Shown here: piece after piece, positions 46,453 to 56,442 of the stretch | Layout of the letters: the number at the start of each line of letters is the position of its first letter | Numbering within the stretch: position 1 is the first letter of the stretch | Source: Blumeriella jaapii | Taxonomy: Eukaryota > Ascomycota > Leotiomycetes > Helotiales > Drepanopezizaceae | Assembly (NCBI GenBank): GCA_009599575.1 | Contig: VWND01000035.1 | Span: 141,509 to 205,508 of the forward strand | Reading direction: 5' to 3' | DNA: 64,000 nt | The notes under the pieces: model-generated | What the model was told of the DNA's origin: nothing | Databases searched by the model: none | Seen by the model: only the letters and a program-made list of their open reading frames with translations | Position numbers and translations under genes: made by a program

Positions 46453-49044
46453 TCACCCGCCCTTATTGCTACTACGCGGCTTCTTCTTCGTCGACCGATC
46501 TTCATCTGAGCCCGGCCCATCAGTCTTTCTCTTCCCACAGTAGTCCGGAGCCGGGTTTCTCGTGGCTCTCGGACTGGTTTGCGTCGACATCGTAGGGCCA
46601 GTGAAAACGAAAGGCACAGGATCCCGCCCCGGCGGATACTGCCCCGGCGACGGAAACGGCGAGTCGCGATGATAATGGTGAGATGCTGTTGGAGAATGAT
46701 GCATCGACGCAAAGCTGACATGACTCCTCGCCGAGCCTGGCGGTACTGCCATCCTTGGGCTCACCATGCTGATTGCTGACCGGGGCGTCGACACAGACAC
46801 GCCAGTCAGAATGGAGTGCTTCCTCCTCAGCGACGACGACTTTCTCCGCGGCGGCGGGAACGGGAATGGGTTCGCCGTGTCGTGCGGATCGTCTGCTATG
46901 GCCTCTGCGGCCGCGACAGGCGGGCGTCGAGTCTCGGTCGGGCTTGCGAACGGCTCTTCGGGCCACGCGCGGGACTCTTCGACGACGACGGTGCCATTGG
47001 GGTCAATGGTGTTACCGCCCACGCGGATGACTTCGGCGCGGGCGGCGATGATCATCTCGCCGAGGCGGAGACACTCGGCTCGTAAGCGGTCGCGAATACC
47101 TTCGTGCTCAGCTTCTCGCTTCTGGCTCTCGCTTAGACCGTGTTGAGCTTGCTGTAATTGCGTGCGGTGTATTGCAGCGTCGGCTTCCGCTGCGCGGGCC
47201 TTGTTCTCCGCCTCTTGCCCGCGGACTTCGGCTTCTCGCAACTTGGTCTCTGCGATTTTGACGTTCTGATGGGCGATGTTCAGCTTAGCAGCCAGATCCT
47301 TGGTCCGTTCCCTCTCGTCGCGGAGTCTATCTTTCGAGGCACTGATTTCTCTCTCGTCGCTTTGGGTTTGCGCCTCCCATTGATCGAGATTCTGCCGGTA
47401 GTCCTCCTCGAGCTCTTCCAGTGAGCGCTCAAGCTCCTTCACACGGGCCAGTGCGCTGTCTCGTTCCGCAATGATCCAATTGTACTCCGGCAAGGAGACA
47501 CCCTTGTCAGGATCATCAGTGTGTCGTGCGACACTCTCGTCAAGCTGTTTCTGCAGCTCGCTCACCTTCTCCTGGGCCTGGATCAGCGTATCATGGAACT
47601 TGGCAGCATTGGTCACAGCGAGCTCCTTCTCCTCTCTAATGTGAACCAACTCTCCCACGGACATATTTCCATGTCTGACCAATCCCAACGAGATCTCATG
47701 GGCTGCTGCGAGTTCTGCTCTCAATTCGTTGGCTTCCAAGCGGACGGCTTCCCGTTCGACCCGCAGCTTGTTTTGGGCTCTTCGGGCTTCGTCGGCTCGA
47801 GTCCTCTCGGCTAAGGCGGCATGGTTCGCAGCATCTAGAGCGCGTCGAAGCTCGCGGGCAGTTACGTCTGCGGAGTCCGCGGCGGCGCGAGCTTTGGCGC
47901 TCTCCTCTCCCAGGGCTCTAAGCTCATCGCGGGCTGTGTCTCGGTCGTACTGGATTTGGAAGGTCTCAACTGCCATGGCGTCCCGTTCTGTTCTCAGTCG
48001 CTCAATTTCCTTCCGGCCGGCCTCGATAGCTGTGTCCTTGGCCGTTGTGCTCGCTCGAGTTGGCTGGATTTGCTCCGGCTGGTCTCTTTCTTTTCGGAGT
48101 TCTTCGCGTAGCAGTATTTCTCTGTCGCGATGCTCTTTGGCCTGTTCTTCAAGGAATTTGATTCGTTGGTGTGCGCCGTTCCGCTCGGCTGTTCTGGTGG
48201 CAATCATCCTGCGAGCTTCCTCGTTCTGCTTGATCGCTAAGTCACGCTGGGAGCGGACAATCGTCACTTGATTCTCGAAATCCACCTGGTTGGAGATAGT
48301 CGGGGGTCGATTCTGGTTTGCTGTATGATGATCGCTGTGCTCACCGTTGTCGTCACGATCACTGTCCCGGATCTCTTTCTGCTCTGTCCTCTTTGCTGCG
48401 TCTTCTGCATGTTCCGGTTCCTCAACTATGGCATCTTGGTCTCTCAGGTGATCAAGTTGAGCTTGTAGCCCGATTTTCTCTTCCTGGAGGGCATTCCGTT
48501 GAGCGACAACGGATTCAAATGCAGCCATGAGTGTGGCCAATCTTTCGTTCAGGTCATCGTTGTCGCATTTTACCCTATCACGGTCCTCTTCAGCGGCTTC
48601 TGCATCGGCTATTGCTGCATTCCTTTGGACCATCATTTCCGCCTCTTCTGCGTAGGGATCAACAACGGCTCGCAAAGTCTGTATCTCGGACAGGTATCCA
48701 CCTTGACCGTTGATCTCCCAGTCGAGTTGGTTGCGTTCCGACTCTACCCTACTGAGACTTTCACTGAGAGCCTGTATTTCCGCATCTCTTCCTCCGAAGT
48801 CAGGTTCCGACAGCTGTGTCAATCTGTCTTCTAGTGACCGCAGTCGAGTCGAATAGGCATCATGGTGAGTTTTCATGTCAGGGCCTGGCTCGGCGTGTTG
48901 GTCATGAGAATTCTCGATTTCTCCGTCATCTTGCAGGATGAGGTCTCTCAGGTCCGCCAAATGTCCCCTCAAGACCCCGACACGCTCCAAGAAGCCACCA
49001 TCTTGAAGGGGCTTGCCCGTCATGCTCGCAATTTTCGCTGTCAT
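46453..49044 (-). CDS. Large coiled-coil protein, unknown function
   Basis: A single open frame encodes about 863 residues. Residues from ~60 to ~650 are almost all charged heptad-like sequence (for example RLRSLEDRLTQLSE, RNALQEEKIGLQAQL, ELRRALDAANHAALAERTRA, LERSLEELEEDYRQNLDQW), which predicts a long coiled coil with an acidic break near residues 220-250. The C-terminal ~200 residues are Pro/Ser/Arg-rich with PFPFPPPRRKSSSLRRK, several SP sites, and a basic tail ending in KKKPRSSNKGG that could be a nuclear-localisation signal. The frame runs upstream to 49107, but with no ATG there, so I chose the ATG at 49044; an upstream exon cannot be excluded. No catalytic domain was recognised. A scaffold, cytoskeletal or nuclear structural role is only a guess. 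Confidence 0.8.
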   Translation of the reverse strand: MTAKIASMTGKPLQDGGFLERVGVLRGHLADLRDLILQDDGEIENSHDQHAEPGPDMKTHHDAYSTRLRSLEDRLTQLSEPDFGGRDAEIQALSESLSRVESERNQLDWEINGQGGYLSEIQTLRAVVDPYAEEAEMMVQRNAAIADAEAAEEDRDRVKCDNDDLNERLATLMAAFESVVAQRNALQEEKIGLQAQLDHLRDQDAIVEEPEHAEDAAKRTEQKEIRDSDRDDNGEHSDHHTANQNRPPTISNQVDFENQVTIVRSQRDLAIKQNEEARRMIATRTAERNGAHQRIKFLEEQAKEHRDREILLREELRKERDQPEQIQPTRASTTAKDTAIEAGRKEIERLRTERDAMAVETFQIQYDRDTARDELRALGEESAKARAAADSADVTARELRRALDAANHAALAERTRADEARRAQNKLRVEREAVRLEANELRAELAAAHEISLGLVRHGNMSVGELVHIREEKELAVTNAAKFHDTLIQAQEKVSELQKQLDESVARHTDDPDKGVSLPEYNWIIAERDSALARVKELERSLEELEEDYRQNLDQWEAQTQSDEREISASKDRLRDERERTKDLAAKLNIAHQNVKIAETKLREAEVRGQEAENKARAAEADAAIHRTQLQQAQHGLSESQKREAEHEGIRDRLRAECLRLGEMIIAARAEVIRVGGNTIDPNGTVVVEESRAWPEEPFASPTETRRPPVAAAEAIADDPHDTANPFPFPPPRRKSSSLRRKHSILTGVSVSTPRSAISMVSPRMAVPPGSARSHVSFASMHHSPTASHHYHRDSPFPSPGQYPPGRDPVPFVFTGPTMSTQTSPRATRNPAPDYCGKRKTDGPGSDEDRSTKKKPRSSNKGG

Positions 49045-51017
49045 CCTCGGCTGGGTTGTGGGACGAACGTCGGGGTCATGGGCGGGATCAAGCGCTAGGT
49101 AGTTCACATTACCTGCTTCAGCTTCCCTTCTCAGATTGACTACCGATCTTGAGAAGCTTCGTCACCAACGCCTGCGAAGGATACCTGAAGAAGGGGGTAG
49201 GGCGCGTTTGCGCTCATTGTCTCCTTTGATGTGTTTGTGCCTTGAGCGATGGACAAAGGAGCGTCCGGACGCGGCAGCGTCCGGCTCGAATCGACCCATC
49301 CAAAAGCGAGCAGATCCCCACGCACAAGGAACTTGAATCGGAACTATCCGATTCTTGGGCTTCTGCGTGCCCCAAAACGCAGAGGACATGCCGTTCCCGG
49401 AAACCATGTAGCAGATGTGGCTCATGATTGGCGCGCTGGCGGACAAGGGAACGAAAAAGGAGTGGTCACTGGACCGAAGCTCGACTTGATACTGAGAGCA
49501 CGGAAGAGAGCCATGAGAGCAAGAAGAGAGCCGGGAGGAAAGGGCGCCAGAACAACGAGAAGAATCCGAAGATGGCCGTGAGTGCGGGCGCACCAAATCG
49601 CAACACCGCGACGTGCACGCGCGACAGCGTCGAGCTGGCCTTGGACCGAGATCTCCTCTCATCTGCTGCTGCGCTGCTGCTGTGGCCGTTGCTGCTCTGC
49701 TGCTGCTCCCATGAGACGAGTGCGCAGAGCCAGGAAACGAAACGATGGATGGCGTTGTGAGGTACCGAAGATGTGTAGCAGTGAAGGAGGGAATGAAGGT
49801 GGAAGGGGATTCCGCGGCGGGTGGGAAATCCCATTTGGCGCTTGGCGCTTGGCGCGAGACACCTTTCCCGATCGGGACTAGCTTCTGGTGTTGAAAACAA
49901 TCGCTTTCGCCGTTAGCGATCGAGAGAGGCGGATTGAAGATGTTGATGCTACAAGTACAGCAAGAAGTACACGGGCAAACCTTATCAGATCCTTCATCCG
50001 TTCCACACTTGTGTACGGGCCATGCGCAACAGCCAAGTTCTGCGCGGGCGATTGGCTGGACGGTGGCTGGTGGTTGGTGGCTGGTGGCTGGTGGCTGGTG
50101 GCTGGATGTTTACTCACATCAAGCTCAGACCGTGATGCGGGCGTGAGAAGAGGAAGAAGCAGAAGAAAACGAGAAAGAAAAAAAGAAAAGAAAAGAAAAA
50201 AACAATAAAAGAAAGAGCTCCGCACGTGGATCCTAAACCCCAAACCTCGCATCATCAGGCTGTCACAGTACCTCTCTGAAAGCGCATGAATGTAGATACA
50301 GTACTGTACATATGTACTGCACGGTGGGTAGACCGACGAATGTCAACAAACCGTGGGGAAGCGAGAAGCGAACTCGAGCAAAGTCGCCGCCCAACCGCAC
50401 GAATCGAGGATCACAGCGATGATCCAGCGCCAACCAGCCGTCGTCGAGATGTTCGATCGTCGCTCGACACGATGCCGCCATGGTCGCCACGGTTGCCACG
50501 GCTGGTGGTATCTGTACTACAGCTGTGCTGTAATGGGATGGGCATCCCACCGCTCGTCCGGACCACGGCCCGCTAGAATCTGGTCGCCGCGCAGCCTCGG
50601 CGCAACTTGGCAAACCCACGCCAGCCGCACTGCGATTTTTCTGGTCGGAGCGGAAGTCGAGTCGAGAGCATCATCGCATCGACCATCGACCATCGACCAA
50701 ACCCCAACCACAACCACAACCACAACCACAACCACAAACCCCAACCACCAACCCCAACCACCAACCACCACCCACGTCGACGTCGACGTCGACTACCACT
50801 GCGGAACCTGTCTGGCGCCAGCTCTCACGACGACGACAGCAGCAGCAGCAGCAGCAGCAACAGCTACAGCAACAGCGACAGCAACAACGACATCACCACC
50901 ATCACCACCACCCACACCAACACCAACACCAACATCCCCCCCCGCCCCGGTGGCATCGGCACCCTGGCTCTGCACTCGAAGACGTACGGAGGAGGATCGG
51001 TGGGTGAGGCCGTTCCA
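49045..51017. other. Divergent intergenic region between the coiled-coil and mitoferrin genes
   Basis: About 2.0 kb. It holds a GGCTGGT minisatellite (50065-50105), a long purine tract (50147-50217), a palindromic TACTGTACATA-type patch near 50298, an AACCAC array (50698-50772), GTCGAC repeats (50774-50793) and CAG/CAA then CACCA repeats (50829-50934). Open frames here are short or low-complexity. The promoters of both flanking genes must lie here, but no site is certain. Confidence 0.6.
50698..50934 (+). repeat. Cluster of microsatellites ahead of the mitoferrin gene
   Basis: (ACAACC)n-type at 50698-50772, (GTCGAC)3 at 50774-50793, and CAG/CAA with CACCA repeats at 50829-50934. They end less than 100 bp before the start codon, so they probably lie in the promoter or 5' leader. 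Confidence 0.85.
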
Positions 51018-52421
51018 ATGGCCCAGCCCAATGCAGAGCCCATCGAAGAGTATGAGTAAGTGTCGCCGGCGCCGCCTCGCTCGCGGTCCCCCATGGCATC
51101 GCGCGCCCCTCGTCCAGACGGCCATCGCTGACCCGCGCATCGCTAGATACGAGGGCCTCCCCCCCAACTTCTCGCTGTTGCAGAACATGACGGCGGGCGC
51201 CTGTGCCGGCATCGCGGTGAGCCTGTCCCCCGTCCGCCCGCGGGCGCGATCCGCGAGCGCCACGAACGTCGCCACGAACGTCGCCCATGCTGATCTCGGG
51301 CCCAGGAACACACGGTCATGTACCCCATCGATGCGATCAAGGTGCGCGACTCCTGTGCGAAAGCCCTGCACGCCGTTCGCGCCCGCGCGCCTGTACTGAC
51401 TGCCGCGTAGACGCGCATGCAAATCCTCAACCCGACGCCCTCGGCCGTCTACAATGGCATGATCCAGGGCGGCTACCGGATAGCCACGGGCGAGGGCGTG
51501 CTCAGCCTGTGGCGAGGCATGTCCAGCGTGGTGGTGGGAGCCGGTACGTCTCTCCCCTCCCCCGCGGCCGGCGCGCCGAGGGAGGACAGGCGCTGACCCG
51601 TGGCAGGTCCGGCGCACGCCGTCTACTTCGCGACCTATGAAGCCGTCAAGCATCTCATGGGAGGCAATCAGGCCGGCGTCCACCATCCGCTGGCTGCAGG
51701 TAGGCCCTCCGCGCCCCCGGCGCCGCGGATTCGACTGATTGTGGACGTCTAGCGACCAGCGGCGCGTGTGCCACCATCGCGAGCGATGCGCTGATGAACC
51801 CCTTCGACGGTATGGCGACGGTCCCCGCACGCATCCCCATCGCGTCTCTAACCCTCGCCAGTCATCAAGCAGCGCATGCAGATGCACAACTCGAGCAAGA
51901 TGTACAGATCCATGTTGGACTGCGCCCGATATGTCTACCGAAGCGAAGGCGTCTCGGCCTTCTACGTCTCGTACCCCACCACCCTCTCCATGACGGTCCC
52001 CTTCACGGCGCTCCAGTTCTTGGCGTACGAGTCGATGTCCACCGTCATGAACCCCACCAAGGACTACGACCCCTTGACCCATTGCGCGGCCGGGGCGGTG
52101 GCGGGCGGCTTCGCGGCGGCGCTCACCACCCCCATGGACGTCGTCAAGACCATGCTGCAGACGCGAGGGACGGCGAGCGATCCGGAGTTGCGGGCCGTCC
52201 ACTCCTTCATGTCGGGGGCCCACTTGTTGCGACGACGGGAGGGGCTCAAGGGATTCTTCAAGGGGGTCAAGCCGCGCGTGGTGACCACGATGCCCAGCAC
52301 GGCCATCTGCTGGTCGGCCTATGAGGCGTGCAAGTGAGTCTTCCCTCGCTCCGCGCGTCGTCGCCGGCATGTTGACCGAAGCAGGGCCTACTTCATCAAG
52401 CAGAACGACACCGTCGTCTAA
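51018..52421 (+). CDS. Mitoferrin-type mitochondrial iron carrier (Mrs3/Mrs4 family), eight exons
   Basis: This is a mitochondrial carrier of the inner membrane; Mrs3/4 proteins import iron for haem and Fe-S synthesis. Exons: 51018-51055, 51147-51216, 51306-51341, 51411-51543, 51607-51699, 51753-51809, 51862-52333, 52385-52421. All introns have GT-AG ends and the joined frame gives 311 residues, the normal carrier length. All three carrier signatures are present: YPIDAIKTRMQ, NPFDVIKQRMQ and TPMDVVKTMLQ. Other conserved blocks are YEGLPPNFSLLQNMTAGA, SLWRGMSSVVVGAGPAHAVY, YPTTLSMTVPFTALQFLAYE and TTMPSTAICWSAYEACK. The start gives MAQPNAEPIEEYE just ahead of the conserved YEGLPPNF, as in fungal relatives. 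Exon 3 is only 36 bp. The gene is convergent with the RasGAP. Confidence 0.92.
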
Positions 52422-53133
52422 GCGACCGCGGCCTTCCGCCCGACGAAACGAAGAGCGATGCCATCCCTCGTTCCTCCCCAAAAGTTCCTTCTCCCCATGC
52501 ACATGTCCCAGACCGCCAACCGAAGCTTCCTCCGCGCTGTCCCGGACCCCGGATGCGCTCTGCCAGAATGGTCCCTCCTCGCCGGCCGCCGCTCTGCGCG
52601 TCGATCGTGGGCCCGGCGAGAAGAACGACCAGCACGGCCCCTATGGCATGTCCTCCCATTCAACTGTACATATCTTCCTCTCGAACCGTTGTCGGCCTGC
52701 GCCTGCCCGTGCCTTTTCGAGCACGCATCTTCCGCTCCTAGCTCCTAATCGTATCCGTCTGCCGAGCTCCTTGTTTTACCTTTTGCTTGTTTTTTCTCGC
52801 TTGCGAGCACTCCGCTCCGTGCGGTTCGGGGGTGAGGGTGGGGATGGGGGTGGGATTGGGTTGGGTTGGGGTTGAGGGCAAGTGGCTGGTCGCTACACAG
52901 ATACCGTAGCCATGATGGACGGACGGACGGGTGGGGGTGGATTAGGGGCCGGTAGGCAGACATGCAGACAGAACGAAAAAAAGTGACCTTTTCAATTTGC
53001 GTGTACCGTACGGCATGTGGACGACGGCGTTGAAGACGGGCACGACGACGCATCGGTCGGTCGATCAACGTGCCCTCATTGCGATGGGACACCGAAGCGC
53101 GCGATGGGCGGCCCGGTTCGACGCCCTCTGCCC

Positions 53134-53273
53134 GCTCGGTGCTTGCTGTGATTTGCCTTCATTCATCCTGTATCGCTGAATGCTCGGTGCTTGCTGTGAT
53201 TTGCCTTCATCCTGTGTCGCTGAATGCTGGGTGCTTTCTGTGATTTGCCTTTATTTACCCTGTCTCGCTGATT
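53134..53273 (+). repeat. Three-copy minisatellite (44-48 bp unit)
   Basis: The unit begins GCTCGGTGCTTGCTGTGATT and contains TTGCCTTCATCCTG and TCGCTGAAT. Copies begin at 53134, 53182 and 53226 and differ by small indels and substitutions. Confidence 0.8.
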
Positions 53274-53331
53274 TACAGTACCGATCCCGTTGTTCTCGTT
53301 TCGGTCTGGCTACTCACTTGAGCGCTCTGTA

Positions 53332-53663
<332 letters not shown>

Positions 53664-53693
53664 AAGAAGAGATCGGGTATCGAAATGCTAGTT

Positions 53694-53882
53694 ATTTACC
53701 TCGCTTATCTACCTACCTCGCCTATCTACCTCGCTTATTTACTTCGCTTATCTATCCACCTCGCTTAATTACTTCGCCTATCTTATTTACTTCGCTTATC
53801 TACCTCACTTATCTTATTTACCTCGCCTATCTACCTCGCCTACCTACCTACCTTCAACACAATCCTTCCCTCCCTCCCTATC
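53694..53882 (+). repeat. Imperfect tandem repeat of a CTACCTCGCCTAT-type unit
   Basis: Many degenerate copies of a 12-14 bp pyrimidine-rich unit alternate CTCGCTTA and CTTCGCCTATC forms. Confidence 0.75.
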
Positions 53883-54118
53883 TAGGTACCTGCTGCGTAT
53901 GAAAAGACCACCACCACCACCACCGTACTGTACAGTACACGCACTCACGCACTCCCTGTCGGTACCTCCTTACTTTACCTTACCTTCCCTCACCTTACCT
54001 TACCTTACCGCTCACCCACCCACCACCTTCCCACCAACCAACCAACCAACCGACGGCATCGGGTCCGCGCTTCGCGAACCGCAGAGAGGAGGAGGGGGGG
54101 AGGGGGGATAAGAGTGGA

Positions 54119-54300
54119 ATGGTTGTAGTACTGTACTTACTGTTTGTAGTACTGTACTTACTGTATGTAGTACAGTATATATGTAATACTGTACTTACAG
54201 TATGTAGTACTGTATATATGTAGTACTGTACAGTATGTAGTACTGTACTTACTGTATAGTATGTAGTACTGTACAGTATGTAGTACAAGGTATAGGTACA
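54119..54300 (+). repeat. TACTGTA palindrome cluster
   Basis: Repeated TAGTACTGTACTTACTGTA-like words, each made of the self-complementary GTACTGTAC/TACAGTA motif, spaced every 15-25 bp. The same word recurs at 59998-60100, 61500-61665 and 62190-62320. Confidence 0.85.
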
Positions 54301-54501
54301 TACCTACCTATAGTAGAGAGCATAGCGCACCGCGCAGTTGTGTATCCCTGTTTTCTGGAGCACCACAGGCTGGAAATAGACAAGACAAGCCTGTTGGTTG
54401 GTAGGTTGGTACGTTGGTGCTGTACTTACTCTACGTATACAAGAACCCATCCGCGGTACGCGGACGACGAAGCAGGCCTCTCTTTCCGACGACGGGGAGA
54501 T

Positions 54502-54676
54502 CGCGCGCGCGCGCGCGGCTGAAGGCTGTCGATACTCGAGGAAGAACACGGGGCAGGGGCCTACGATGTATATTTATCTATCTATCTGTACAGTAAGTAG
54601 GTAAGTAAATAGGTAGTGTTTTGATTCCGGTTGATTTGATTTGATTTGATATGAGAAGGGAAGGGAAGGGAAGGGA
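54502..54676 (+). repeat. (CG)n, (TTGAT)n and (GGGAA)n short arrays
   Basis: (CG)8 at about 54502-54518, TTTGA repeats near 54630-54650 and GGGAA repeats at 54657-54676. Confidence 0.8.
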
Positions 54677-54823
54677 TGAGGCAGGGGAGAACGCCGCTGC
54701 TTTTGTTGTGTTGTTTGCTATTTGTTAATGTTTATTTGTGTGTATATGAGGCTTGAGATTGCGCAGTTTCACTGCCCCCTCCAGATGTTAAATAATATCA
54801 TCATTATTATTATTATTATCAGC

Positions 54824-55085
54824 ATGTATGATTGATTGATTGTATGATTGATTGTATGATTGATTGTATGATTGATTGTATGATTGATTGTATGATTGAT
54901 TGTATGATTGATTGTATGATTGATTGTATGATTGATTGTGTGATTGATTGTGTGATTGATTGTGTGATTGATTGTATGATTGATTGTATGATTGATTGTT
55001 TGTTTGTTTGTGATTGTTTGATTGTTTGATTGTATGTTTGTCTGTATGATTGTTTGTATGATTGCTTGTATGATTGTTTGATTGT
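54824..55085 (+). repeat. 12-bp minisatellite TGATTGATTGTA
   Basis: About 15 near-identical 12-bp units run from 54824 to about 55012, with a small block of TGTG variants in the middle, then decay into TGATTGTTTG units. The 12-bp period keeps long but meaningless frames open on both strands. Confidence 0.92.
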
Positions 55086-55189
55086 GTATATATATATATA
55101 TAAATAAAGAAATATATATATGTAGATATGTATATTTACATATGAATATATACATATATTTACACACATTAACACCATACCAACCTCCC

Positions 55190-55601
55190 CAAACCCAACT
55201 CTCCACAACCCCACAATTTTTTTCCTCCTCCTCCTCCCAACCCCAGCTCTCCACAACCCACCACGCTTCCTCCTCACCACCACCAATTTTCCTCCTCACC
55301 ACCACCACGCTTCCTCCTTACAACACACCAAGTTTCCTTACCACCACCACCACCATCACCACCACCACCACCACCACCACCACCTCATCCTCCAGCCTCG
55401 TTAACGTGCCGTTGACGTGCGACGGACACTTCCTTCCTTGCTTGCCTTCTTTCCGTCCTTGCCTTCTTTTCGTGTGCGGACGACCGCGGAGGAGGAGGAG
55501 GGGCATCGACGCGGCCTCACACGTGGCGAAAGGGGGGGGGGGGGGGGTGAACAGAACACAACACAACACAACACAACACAACACAACACAACACAACACA
55601 G
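55190..55601 (+). repeat. CCACCA/CTCCTC-rich stretch, G16 run and (CACAA)n array
   Basis: CAC and TCC trinucleotides occupy 55190-55385, a run of 16 G lies at 55532-55547, and CACAA repeats lie at 55552-55600. Confidence 0.85.
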
Positions 55602-56442
55602 CAAGCACATCGAGAGCCTCACGCATGATTGCGAGTCGAGATAGCAGCAGCTCCGGCTCATGCTCGTTCCCGGTATTACATGTATGCTCCACCATCACCT
55701 AACCCAACCTCGACTCGGTCGCTAAATGCCTGCCCCCCCCCGTCCCAATTGCCTTCCATCCCCTCCAAGGTATATCTTGCCCGCAAACCCCGCAAACCCC
55801 GTCCCCAAGCCCAGAAGAAAAGAAAAGGAAAGCAATACCTATGTATCCGCAAGATAGCACCATAGCTCTTGCCATCAAAGAATCGAAAGCGCCCCCTTCC
55901 CCCCCCCAGCCCCCAGCCCCAAGTTCTCAATCTCTTCCATCCGGCCCCAGGGCGGGCGACCGGTCAGCAAAACCGATCGCTCTCAGTCGCGCCCGAGCCA
56001 GTCGCGCCCGAGCCGATCGAGCGACCGACCAAATCCCACACTCGCTCTATATACGCTCCCCCCCCTTCCGTCCAGCTTTTCCCTCGTCGACGAGGACAGC
56101 GGAGGAGCAGTGAGCACCACCCCCCCCCAGGAAAGCGTCGATCCACTGCATTAAACAAGAATACCCCGAACCCCGAACCCCCACCCAACATCGAAGCCAC
56201 ACCGAAGGAAATGAGGTATAGCGCCGCCGGATTCGAGCCGAGCCGTTGTCATTCCATCAAAGACGCCAGCCCAAACAACCCATCGCATCCCGAGCCGAGG
56301 TCAAGTCCGCCGGATCTCCATAACTCCTGCCAGGTCCACACCCCATTCGCGTCGCCTCGTCCCGTTCGGTCTCTGCCACACATCGCCTACCGAGGCCCCC
56401 ATCCAGGCTGCGGAGAATGGTGCATCCAGTATCGCGTGCCAC

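Noticed and set aside
47729..48271. 180-codon Ser/Arg-rich plus-strand frame
   Set aside because: It is antisense to the coiled-coil gene. Ser-rich content mirrors Glu/Arg/Ala codons on the other strand.
50793..52502. 569-codon minus-strand frame
   Set aside because: It is antisense to the mitoferrin gene, whose exons carry conserved carrier signatures and good splice sites. The antisense reading is Arg/Gly/His-rich with no domain, typical of GC-rich shadow frames.
54769..55308. 179- and 155-codon minus-strand frames
   Set aside because: They are produced by the 12-bp minisatellite, whose length is a multiple of three so frames stay open. The protein would be an HTIN-type repeat only.
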